Shown here: piece by piece, positions 16,879-24,200 of the stretch
Layout of the letters: each line of letters begins with the position of its first letter
How positions within the stretch are numbered: the stretch's first letter is position 1
From: Rhodovastum atsumiense
Lineage (GTDB): Bacteria; Pseudomonadota; Alphaproteobacteria; Acetobacterales; Acetobacteraceae
Assembly: GCF_937425535.1 (NCBI RefSeq)
Contig: NZ_OW485601.1
Coordinates: forward strand, 5,439,501-5,503,500
Reading direction: 5' to 3'
Length of the DNA stretch: 64,000 bases
Notes under the pieces: generated by a model
Database searches by the model: none
Told to the model about the DNA's origin: nothing
What the model saw: the letters and a program-made list of their open reading frames with translations, nothing else
Translations under genes and position numbers: made by a program

Positions 16879-18008
16879 TATGCCACTCGCTCCCCCGCCC
16901 GCCAGACCTGTCGCACCACCGGCAGCCCGTCATGCATGCGCACCCGCACCAGATCGGCCCGCAGGCCCGGTTCGATCCGGCCGCGATCGGGCAGCCGGCA
17001 CAGCCGGGCCGGCCGGTCGGTCACCAGTGCCACCGACTCCGCCAGCCCAAGCCCGATCTCCGAACAGGTCAGGAATGCCGCCTCCACCAGCGAGGCCGGC
17101 ACGTAGTCGCTGGCATAGGCGTCCACCACGTCCGCACGCACCAGCGCCGCCGCCGCCACGTTGCCGGAATGGCTGCCGCCGCGCACGACATTGGGGGCGC
17201 CGGCGATCACGGCGATGTCGCGCTGCCGCGCCGCGCGGGCGGCCTCCAGGCTCACCGGGAACTCGCTGATCAGGACGCCGTCCGCCAGGTTTTCCTCGAT
17301 TTCCGCCTCGGTGCGGTCGTCGTGGCTGGCCAGCGGCACGTCCAGATGGGCGACCCGGGCCAGCAGGGCGCGGCGATTGGGGGTGCGGTGGCGCGCCCGC
17401 TGCTCGGCCAGCTCGGCGATGCGGCGCTCGATGGTGGCATCGTCCATCCCGTCCCGCCGGCGCATCCGCCGGTAGCGTTCGAGATCGGCGTACTGGCCCA
17501 CCCCGGGGCTGTGGTCCATCAGGCTGATCATGCGCACGCGCGGATGCTCCACCACCGGCTCGGCCAGCGTGATCACCTCGGGCGCCGGCAGCTCGCAGCG
17601 CAGGTGCAGGAAATGCTCGCTCCGGAGCAGCCCGGTCCCGCCCAGCGCGTCGAGGTCGGCCACGCCTTCCTGGAAGGTGCGGATCCGGTCCGGCTCGAAG
17701 CCGAGATCGCCGATGCACAGCGCATCCAGCACCGTGGTCACGCCCGCGGCGGCGCAGTGCGCGTCATGGGCGAGCAGCGCCGAGCGCGACGGCCAGCGCG
17801 CATTGTTGCGCGGCTGCACCTGGCGTTCGAGATTGTCGGTGTGCACGTCGACCACGCCCGGGATCAGGAAATCGCCGTCCAGGTCCCGCGCCGCGGCCGA
17901 GCGGCTGCGGCCTTCGGACACGGCGACGATGCGGGCGCCGTCGAGCGCCACGGTTCCCGCGATGATCGCATCGGGCAGGACGATGCGGGCATTGGTCAGG
18001 ATGGTCAT
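16878..18008 (-). CDS. phnM: alpha-D-ribose 1-methylphosphonate 5-triphosphate diphosphatase
   Basis: An amidohydrolase-superfamily enzyme of 376 residues that removes pyrophosphate from the ribose-triphosphate phosphonate intermediate of the C-P lyase pathway. Seen: the metal site VVDVHTDNLE, SHDDRTEAEI, the GAPNVVRGGSHSGN loop and ASDYVPASLVEA with the final metal Asp. ATG 18008 opens with MTILTNARIVLPD, the usual family start; an upstream start at 18041 would add eleven unconserved residues. The DUF1045 gene follows directly. None of the other C-P lyase genes (phnGHIJKL) is in the window. Confidence 0.92.
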   Translation of the reverse strand: MTILTNARIVLPDAIIAGTVALDGARIVAVSEGRSRSAAARDLDGDFLIPGVVDVHTDNLERQVQPRNNARWPSRSALLAHDAHCAAAGVTTVLDALCIGDLGFEPDRIRTFQEGVADLDALGGTGLLRSEHFLHLRCELPAPEVITLAEPVVEHPRVRMISLMDHSPGVGQYADLERYRRMRRRDGMDDATIERRIAELAEQRARHRTPNRRALLARVAHLDVPLASHDDRTEAEIEENLADGVLISEFPVSLEAARAARQRDIAVIAGAPNVVRGGSHSGNVAAAALVRADVVDAYASDYVPASLVEAAFLTCSEIGLGLAESVALVTDRPARLCRLPDRGRIEPGLRADLVRVRMHDGLPVVRQVWRAGERVA

Positions 18009-18503
18009 GCATTGTTCCGGATGGAGGGGGCGCCACGCCAAGGGTCGACGACCTGATCGTGTCCCGCGGTGTCGGGGAGAAGCCTCGCCATGGCAATCCC
18101 TATCGGCTGCCCACCGGCAGGCTGTCCATTCCGAACGAGTGATAAAAGGCGAAATTGCAACAAATTGAACGCAAACACGTCAGCAGATCAGCCGCGACGA
18201 CAGGCGGGGCAGGGCAACCCTTGCGGGCGAAATCCATTTCCCTCGGTCAAACAGTGTCAGTATATGAGAAGATAAGCAAAATCAATTCATTTTGCCGATT
18301 GTATCCGTATCACCCGGCCTCGCCTCATGGGCATTCAGGGTCAGGCAAGGGCCCTGTCCTTGCCCCGGCATGGTTGGCCGGCCTGCATTCGCGCGATGGC
18401 CACAAGGCCCCCTTGGTCCACTTCGCGGCCCAGGCCCATTCGCACGGCACGGCAATGATTAACTAATTCCAAAATCGTATCGATATGCCATGCTGGCCGC
18501 GCA
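18009..18503. other. intergenic region, partly AT-rich, with decayed repeat
   Basis: About 495 bases between divergent phnM and comM. Bases 18130-18310 are AT-richer and may hold promoters, although no clear -35/-10 pair can be fixed. A degenerate copy of the multi-hairpin repeat seems to lie at about 18342-18455. An open frame of 103 codons on the plus strand shows no domain or credible start and I do not call it. No RNA gene is seen. Confidence 0.45.
18342..18455. repeat. degenerate copy of the multi-hairpin repeat (copy D)
   Basis: Pieces in the same order as copy A are visible: GGCAAGGGCCCTGTCCTTG, then GGCCACAAGGCCCCCTTGG, then CCCATTCGCACGGCACGG. Several stems are broken by substitutions and small insertions. 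Unlike the other copies, it sits upstream of a gene (comM) and not at a 3' end. The alignment is by eye and weak. Confidence 0.35.
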
Positions 18504-20009
18504 ATGACCATCGCGCGCGTCCAGTGCTTTACCTTCTCCGGCATCGAGGCGGTGCCTGTGGAAGTGCAGGTTCAGATCTCCCGCGGCCTCCCGGCCTTCC
18601 TGGTGGTGGGGCTTGCCGACAAGGCCGTTGCCGAGGCGCGCGAGCGGGTGCGGGCCGCGCTCAGCGCCATGGGCCTGTCCTTGCCGCCCAAGCGCGTGCT
18701 GATCAATCTGGCCCCGGCCGACCTGCTCAAGGAAGGCAGCCATTTCGACCTGCCGATCGCGCTGGCCGTGCTCGCCGCCATGGAGGTGCTGCCGCGCGAG
18801 GAGGTCGGCGAGTATGCGGCGCTGGGCGAGCTGTCGCTGGATGGATCGCTGAACCCGGTGGCCGGGGTGCTGCCCGCGGCGATCGGTGCCTCGGCGCTGG
18901 GGCTCGGGCTGGTCTGCCCGGCCGCGCAGGGCGGCGAGGCGGCCTGGGCTGGCGACATTCGCGTGCTCGCCGCCCCGGACCTGCTGGGCATCGTCAATCA
19001 CTTCAAGGGTCTGCAGGTGCTGAGCCCGCCGGAGCTGGCTGGTCGCGCCCCTGCTTCCGCCGCCCCCGACCTCGCGGAGGTGCGCGGGCTGGAGACGGCG
19101 CGGCGTGCGCTGGAGATCGCCGCCGCCGGAGCGCATAACCTTTTGTTCGTGGGTCCGCCGGGCAGCGGCAAGTCGATGTTGGCCGCCCGCCTGCCTGGCC
19201 TGTTGCCTGACCTCTCGCCGCTGGAGGCGCTGGAGGTATCGATGATCCATTCGGTGGCCGGCATCCTCGACGGCGGCCGGCTGGTCATGCGCCCGCCCTT
19301 CCGCGACCCGCATCACTCTGCCTCCCAGGCGGCGTTGACCGGTGGCGGCCATCGCGCCCGGCCCGGAGAGATCAGCCTTGCCCACCGGGGCGTGCTGTTC
19401 CTCGACGAATTGCCGGAATTCCCACGGGCAACGCTGGAAGCGCTGCGCCAGCCGATGGAAACCGGCCGCACCACGGTCTCGCGCGCCAGCGCCCATGTCA
19501 CCTATCCCGCCCGTTTCCAACTGATCGCCGCGATGAACCCGTGCCGCTGCGGCTATCTTGGCAATGCCGCGCGTGAATGCGGGCGTGCTCCACGCTGCGG
19601 CGAGGAGTACCGGATGCGCATCAGCGGGCCGCTGCTTGATCGCATCGACCTGGTGGTGGAGGTGGAAGCGGCTTCCCCCGCCGCGCTCTCACGCGCGCCG
19701 CCCGGCGAGGCGAGTGGCCCCGTCGCCACCCGGGTGGCAGCCGCGCGGGAGCGTCAGCGGGTACGTGCCGGAACGGCGGGACCCGTCACCAATGCCGAGG
19801 CGGATGCAACGCAATTCGCCCTGGTGCCAGAGGCGCGGACGCTGGCCGAACAGGCGGCGGAGCGCCTGGGCCTGTCGAACCGTGGTTTCATCCGTACACT
19901 GCGGGTCGCTCGCAGCATTGCCGATCTGGCTGGTGCCGAGGCAATCCGGCGCACCGACATTGCCGAGGCACTGGCCTACCGTCCGCGCATATCGGAGCGA
20001 CGGGGATAG
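18504..20009 (+). CDS. comM: ComM/YifB-type Mg-chelatase-like AAA+ ATPase
   Basis: A 501-residue AAA+ protein; ComM acts as a branch-migration helicase in natural transformation in other bacteria. The N-terminal ChlI-like domain (about 1-165) opens FTFSGIEAVPVEVQVQIS. The Mg-chelatase AAA domain (about 190-395) has Walker A GPPGSGKS (near 216-223), Walker B GVLFLDELPEF, and the four-Cys insert CRCGYLG with ECGRAPRCG. The C-terminal helical domain ends in IAEALAYRPRI. All parts are intact and length is normal. No ribosome binding site is obvious before ATG 18504. Other competence genes are not in the window, so its role here is open. Confidence 0.93.
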   Translation: MTIARVQCFTFSGIEAVPVEVQVQISRGLPAFLVVGLADKAVAEARERVRAALSAMGLSLPPKRVLINLAPADLLKEGSHFDLPIALAVLAAMEVLPREEVGEYAALGELSLDGSLNPVAGVLPAAIGASALGLGLVCPAAQGGEAAWAGDIRVLAAPDLLGIVNHFKGLQVLSPPELAGRAPASAAPDLAEVRGLETARRALEIAAAGAHNLLFVGPPGSGKSMLAARLPGLLPDLSPLEALEVSMIHSVAGILDGGRLVMRPPFRDPHHSASQAALTGGGHRARPGEISLAHRGVLFLDELPEFPRATLEALRQPMETGRTTVSRASAHVTYPARFQLIAAMNPCRCGYLGNAARECGRAPRCGEEYRMRISGPLLDRIDLVVEVEAASPAALSRAPPGEASGPVATRVAAARERQRVRAGTAGPVTNAEADATQFALVPEARTLAEQAAERLGLSNRGFIRTLRVARSIADLAGAEAIRRTDIAEALAYRPRISERRG

Positions 20010-20069
20010 AAGGCATGCCTGCGCAGTCCTCCCATCGCCACGCTGGGTCCGTGGGACAGCCAGGTTATG

Positions 20070-20438
20070 TCAATAGGGAACGCATGCCGTCGTGGCGAGG
20101 AGATCCTTCACCAGTGACAAGGCCAGGCGGTGTTCGCGCTCGAGCGAGTTGTCGGGGATGTACTCGCAGATCGCCGTGCGCAGCACATCGGCTTTGGCAC
20201 GAACCCCGGCAAGGGTCTGGGCGGGCGTATCGATGATGCGGGTGACGAGCCTGTTCCATTCCTCGCTGGCGGCTTCCCCGTCGGTGTCGTCGGTCTGGTC
20301 GGCGCTCCACTGGTCCATCACTGCCTGGGCGGCCCCCAGATCGGCACAGAGCAACAGCAAGTCTGCATCGGGATGCACAGCAGCGTGCACACTCCTGTGC
20401 GCACTCGTGTGCAACGAATGAAAGTCCGATACACTCAT
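20070..20438 (-). CDS. small protein of unknown function
   Basis: A 122-residue soluble protein, mostly helical. A His-rich opening (SLHTSAHRSVHAAVH) is followed by DADLLLLCADL, a polar segment and the block EEWNRLVTRIIDTPAQTLAG then VRAKADVL. Proteins with this WxxLxxxIxxxPAxTxxGxxAKA block are common in alphaproteobacteria, often near mobile DNA, and have no known function. GAGGAAC before ATG 20438 supports the start. It is convergent with comM at a distance of 60 bases. The start lies next to an AT-rich stretch that may hold its promoter. Confidence 0.6.
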   Translation of the reverse strand: MSVSDFHSLHTSAHRSVHAAVHPDADLLLLCADLGAAQAVMDQWSADQTDDTDGEAASEEWNRLVTRIIDTPAQTLAGVRAKADVLRTAICEYIPDNSLEREHRLALSLVKDLLATTACVPY

Positions 20439-21025
20439 GAATTCCGTTCCTCAGGATCTGGTTAGGCTCGGGGCAGAAATGTCTTGCCGCTTCGGCGGAC
20501 CGCCTGGCCCGTGAATGGTCATCAGGAATATTACGTATTCATAATTTCAGTCGTCAACTACGTGTATCGAACAATGCCCACAATGGACATCGATTCTGCG
20601 TGATCGAAGCGGATTTGCACCGATTAAATTTATTCCTGCCGCATATCGTTACAGAATTACTATTGTAATATATTAACAATAAAAGAACTCATGACGGGGC
20701 GGGGCGCTCTGGGGAGAAAATTTCTTGTTCATTGCAAGGATGGGTCATGCCAACAGCAGGCATGCGGAAATATGCATGGATCGCAGGTGGAAAGACTGCA
20801 GCGCGATGATGCGCACAAGACCGGACAGCCTCGGTCGGTAGTGGGGGTGTTCAACGGATTGCAGTGCGCGTGAACTTTCAAACCAGGAACGATGGACCGG
20901 GCAGGATTCCGAGCACGATCGCATGCGGTTGCCCGGGGGCGGCGCCGCGACGCGGGCGGGCCTTCGGCCATGGTCAGGTTCCGCCGGGCTGCGCTACGAT
21001 CCCCCGACGCTTGAAGGAGACTGCC
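20439..21025. other. long intergenic region with AT-rich island
   Basis: 587 bases before the metallochaperone gene. Bases 20520-20700 are strikingly AT-rich for this window, with an imperfect palindrome around 20662-20682 (ATTGTAATATATTAACAAT). This is suitable for promoters of either flanking gene. A 60-codon frame at 20691-20873 starts right after the island and has four cysteines, but it has no good ribosome binding site and I leave it uncalled. No RNA gene or terminator is recognised. Confidence 0.45.
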
Positions 21026-21226
21026 ATGCCCCGCTTTTCCGTCCCCGACATGAGTTGCAATGGCTGCGTGCGCAGCATCACCGGCGCCGTGCAGGGTGTC
21101 GATCCGGCGGCACGGGTGGAAGCCGACCTGGACACGCACCTGGTGACGATCGACTCGCAGGCGGCCCCCGCGGCGCTGCAGGCGGCGATCACCGAGGCCG
21201 GCTTCACGGTGACCCCCGCCGCCTGA
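21026..21226 (+). CDS. copZ: heavy-metal-associated domain protein (CopZ-like metallochaperone)
   Basis: A 66-residue single HMA domain that binds a soft metal ion, usually Cu(I), and passes it to a P-type ATPase or a sensor. The metal site is MSCNGC with Cys11 and Cys14, and the ferredoxin-like fold is shown by the pattern VQGVDPAARVEADL, LVTID and ITEAGFTV. GAAGGAGA is placed six bases before ATG 21026. No copper ATPase or MerR-type regulator is nearby, so the partner must be elsewhere. It lies 70 bases upstream of uppP on the same strand. Confidence 0.88.
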   Translation: MPRFSVPDMSCNGCVRSITGAVQGVDPAARVEADLDTHLVTIDSQAAPAALQAAITEAGFTVTPAA

Positions 21227-21296
21227 CGTCGCGGTTGCATCCGGCAGGCAGTTCCGCCATTCCCGCCGTCGCCATGACGCAGGAGCGGGACTCCGC

Positions 21297-22172
21297 ATGA
21301 ATACCATCCAGGCCATCGCTGTCGCCGTGCTGCAAGGCGCCACCGAGTTGTTCCCCGTCAGCAGCCTGGGTCATGCGGTGGTCCTGCCGGCCCTGCTCGG
21401 CTGGGACCTCGACCAGCGCGCGCCCGCCTTCCTGCCCTTCCTGGTGATGCTGCATGCCGGCACCGCGACGGCGCTGCTGCTGTATTTCTGGCGCGACTGG
21501 TGGGGCATCCTGCGCGGGCTGTTCGGCTTCGGCCGGAATCAGGAAGTCAATGATTCCCGCCTGTTGTTCGTGCTGATCGTCATCGCCACCATTCCCGCCG
21601 TGATCGTCGGCTTCGCGCTGGAAAAATACGTCCGCGGCCTGTTCGCAAGTCCCCTGGTCGCCGCGTCCTTCCTGGCGGTGAACGGGCTGGTCCTGCTGCT
21701 CGCCGAGCGGCTGCGCCGCAACGGGCACCGTCCCCTGGCGCAACTGACGGCGCGCGACGCCCTGCTGATCGGCCTGTGCCAGTGCACGGCCCTGATCCCC
21801 GGCATCTCGCGCTCCGGTGCCACCATCGTCGGCGGGCTGCTGCGCGGCATCGACCATGAAGGCGCGGCCCGGTTCTCCTTCCTGATCGCCACCCCCATCA
21901 TCATCGGCGCTACCGTGCTGGAGGTGCCGAAGCTGCTGCGGGCCGATGTCGACCCGGCGATCTTCCAGATGTCGGCAGTGGCCGCGGTGGTCGCCGGCGT
22001 GACCGCCTGGCTCTCCACCTGGTTCCTGATGCGCTACTTCCGCGGCCACGACAACTGGGCGCTCAATCCCTTCGGCTATTACTGCATGCTGCTGGGGCTG
22101 GGCTCGCTGGGCTGGCTGCTGTGGGGGGACGCCCTCCTTCCTTTCCTGCCCAGCCTCCCCAGCCTCGGCTGA
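21297..22172 (+). CDS. uppP: undecaprenyl-diphosphatase
   Basis: A 291-residue integral membrane enzyme (BacA/UppP family) that removes one phosphate from undecaprenyl pyrophosphate, recycling the lipid carrier for peptidoglycan and polysaccharide export. Catalytic motifs: QGATELFPVSSLGHAVV near the N-terminus, slightly divergent from the usual TEFLPVSSTGHL, and ALIPGISRSGATIVGG near residue 165. About eight hydrophobic segments are visible. GGAGCGGGA lies before ATG 21297. Active-site Glu, Ser, His and Arg are kept. It is convergent with msrB with only two bases between the stops. Confidence 0.93.
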   Translation: MNTIQAIAVAVLQGATELFPVSSLGHAVVLPALLGWDLDQRAPAFLPFLVMLHAGTATALLLYFWRDWWGILRGLFGFGRNQEVNDSRLLFVLIVIATIPAVIVGFALEKYVRGLFASPLVAASFLAVNGLVLLLAERLRRNGHRPLAQLTARDALLIGLCQCTALIPGISRSGATIVGGLLRGIDHEGAARFSFLIATPIIIGATVLEVPKLLRADVDPAIFQMSAVAAVVAGVTAWLSTWFLMRYFRGHDNWALNPFGYYCMLLGLGSLGWLLWGDALLPFLPSLPSLG

Positions 22173-22174
22173 GC

Positions 22175-22591
22175 TCAGGACGTGCCGGGGGCCTCGCCGG
22201 CCGGCTCGAAGACCATCGCCACGCCGTTCATGCAGTAGCGCTGCCCGGTCGGTGCCGGGCCATCCGGGAAGACATGACCGAGATGGCCCTTGCAGCGGCT
22301 GCAATGCACTTCGGTGCGGACCATGAACAGGGACCGGTCCTGGCTGGTTTCGACGGCCCCTTCCAGTGGGGCCCAGAAGCTCGGCCAGCCGCTGCCGCTT
22401 TCGTATTTGGTATCACTGGCAAAGAGTTTCTGGCCGCAGCCGGCACAGACAAAGGTGCCGGTCCGCTTCTCGTAATTCAGCGGGCTGGTGCCGGCATGTT
22501 CGGTGCCGTGCCGGCGCAGGACACGATACTGCTCGGGGGTGAGGGTGTTCTGCCACTCGGCATCGCTGCGGGCGGTCGCGTTGCTGTCCAT
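22175..22591 (-). CDS. msrB: peptide-methionine (R)-S-oxide reductase
   Basis: A 138-residue cytoplasmic enzyme that reduces the R-sulfoxide of methionine in oxidised proteins. The structural zinc is held by Cys49/Cys52 (CAGC) and Cys97/Cys100 (CSRC). The catalytic Cys120 lies in RYCMNGVAM, with GSGWPSFW and GHLGHVF completing the site. GGAGGAG stands before ATG 22591, so the longer reading from 22765 (58 unconserved residues) is rejected. Form and length are standard for the MsrB family. Confidence 0.95.
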   Translation of the reverse strand: MDSNATARSDAEWQNTLTPEQYRVLRRHGTEHAGTSPLNYEKRTGTFVCAGCGQKLFASDTKYESGSGWPSFWAPLEGAVETSQDRSLFMVRTEVHCSRCKGHLGHVFPDGPAPTGQRYCMNGVAMVFEPAGEAPGTS

Positions 22592-22805
22592 GGGGCTCCT
22601 CCGTTGCCGCGCTGATGTGGCGCGGCGGCGGCAAGGATCAACCGCCCCCCGGAAACATGGCCCCGCGCCTGTCACGCAGCACCAGCCCCGGCGTGATGAT
22701 GCAATTGCACCCAGTGCGCGAATTTCTCCGGCCAATTGATCCATCTCATACAGACAAGAGGACATGGCAGCCTAGCGTGGGCGAAAGACCTGAATGGGGG
22801 TCGTC

Positions 22806-24131
22806 ATGCTCAGCTTCTTCTTGCAGTTCGCGCTGGTTCTCGGCGCCATCCTCATTGGCATTCGACGAGGCGGGGTGGCTCTGGGCATGCTGGGCGGGCT
22901 CGGTGTCACCGTCCTGACCTTCGGCTTCGGCAATCCGCCATCGGAACCGCCGGTCACGGTGATGCTGATCATCCTCGCCGTGGTGACCGCCTCGGCCACG
23001 CTTCAGGTGGCCGGCGGGCTCGACTGGCTGGTGCAGCGCACCGAGCGCCTGCTGCGCGCGCATCCGCAACGGGTGACCATCCTGGCCCCGCTCTGCACCT
23101 TCTTCCTGACCGTCTGCGTCGGCACCGGCCATGCCGTCTATTCGCTGCTGCCGGTGATCGCCGACGTGGCGCTGAAGACCAAAATCCGCCCGGAACGGCC
23201 GATGGCGATCTCCTCGGTGGCATCCCAGATGGGCATCACCGCGAGCCCGGTGGCCGCGGCGGTCACCACCTTCCTGGCGATGGCGGCGAAGACGTCACAG
23301 CCGGTGGGGCTGCTCGACATCATCAAGGTGACCCTGCCCGCGGGCGTGATCGGCGTGCTGGCCGCGGCGCTTTGGAGCATGCGCCGCGGCCTCGATCTCG
23401 ATCGTGACCCGGAGTTCCAGGCACGGCTGAAGGATCCCGCCTTCCGCGCGGTCCTGGAACAGGACGTCACCACCCTCGGCAAGCAACTGCCGAAGACCGC
23501 CGCCCTGTCGGTGGCCCTGTTCTTCAGCGGCATCCTGCTCGTGGTGCTGCTGGCGCTGTTCCCGCAATTCCTGCCGCATTACGGCACCGCCACCCTGCCG
23601 ATGACCACCGTCGTGCAGATCGTCATGCTCTCCTTCGGCGCCTTCATCATGTTCGCCGGCAACATCAAGGCCGCCGACATCGCGCGCTCGAGCGTGTTCA
23701 CCGCGGGCATGATCGCGGTGGTGTCGATCTTCGGCATCGCCTGGATGAGCGACTGCTTCGTCAACGGCAACAAGACCTTCCTGATCGCGCAGATCAAGGC
23801 GATGGTCGAGTACGCGCCCTGGACCTTCGCGCTGGCGATGTTCGCGGTCTCCGCCTTCGTCAAGAGCCAGGCGGCGACGCTGACCATCATGATCCCCTTC
23901 GGCATCGCGCTCGGCCTGCCGACGCATCTGCTGCTCGGGGTGATGGCGTCGAGCTACGCCTATTTCTTCTTCGCCTTCTATCCGAGCGATCTCGCCGCCA
24001 TCAACATGGACCGCTCCGGCACCACCCATATCGGCAAATACCTGCTGAACCACAGCTTCATGGTCCCGGGCCTGATCGGCGTCGGCGTGTCCACCACCGT
24101 CGGCTACTTCCTCTCGCTCGCTTATTTCTGA
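22806..24131 (+). CDS. dcu: C4-dicarboxylate transporter, DcuA/DcuB family
   Basis: A 441-residue inner-membrane carrier with about ten hydrophobic segments. In enteric bacteria DcuA/DcuB exchange fumarate, aspartate or malate for succinate under anaerobic growth. Family blocks seen: VTASATLQVAGGLDWLV, CTFFLTVCVGTGHAVYSLLP, SSVASQMGITASPVAAAV, and FFFAFYPSDLAAINMDRSGT near the C-terminus. ATG 22806 is preferred over ATG 22794 because GGGGG then lies at a suitable distance. The A and B subtypes cannot be told apart by eye. A hairpin follows the gene. Confidence 0.9.
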   Translation: MLSFFLQFALVLGAILIGIRRGGVALGMLGGLGVTVLTFGFGNPPSEPPVTVMLIILAVVTASATLQVAGGLDWLVQRTERLLRAHPQRVTILAPLCTFFLTVCVGTGHAVYSLLPVIADVALKTKIRPERPMAISSVASQMGITASPVAAAVTTFLAMAAKTSQPVGLLDIIKVTLPAGVIGVLAAALWSMRRGLDLDRDPEFQARLKDPAFRAVLEQDVTTLGKQLPKTAALSVALFFSGILLVVLLALFPQFLPHYGTATLPMTTVVQIVMLSFGAFIMFAGNIKAADIARSSVFTAGMIAVVSIFGIAWMSDCFVNGNKTFLIAQIKAMVEYAPWTFALAMFAVSAFVKSQAATLTIMIPFGIALGLPTHLLLGVMASSYAYFFFAFYPSDLAAINMDRSGTTHIGKYLLNHSFMVPGLIGVGVSTTVGYFLSLAYF

Positions 24132-24157
24132 CCGCTCCGGCGTCGGTCGAAACGCAG

Positions 24158-24183
24158 CCGCCGGGGGTATCCCCCGGCGGTTT
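24158..24183 (+). terminator. Rho-independent-type terminator after dcu
   Basis: CCGCCGGGGG and CCCCCGGCGG form a perfect 10-base stem with a 3-base TAT loop, followed by TTT. It lies 27 bases after the dcu stop and 18 bases before the antiporter start. The T-tract is short, so termination may be partial. Confidence 0.6.
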
Positions 24184-24200
24184 CGCACTACTTATGGGAC

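Noticed and set aside
18155-18466. A 103-codon frame between phnM and comM
   Set aside because: It runs through the decayed repeat, has no credible start and shows no domain.
20691-20873. A 60-codon frame with four cysteines in front of the metallochaperone gene
   Set aside because: No ribosome binding site, no family and no codon bias; the only support is the AT-rich stretch upstream.
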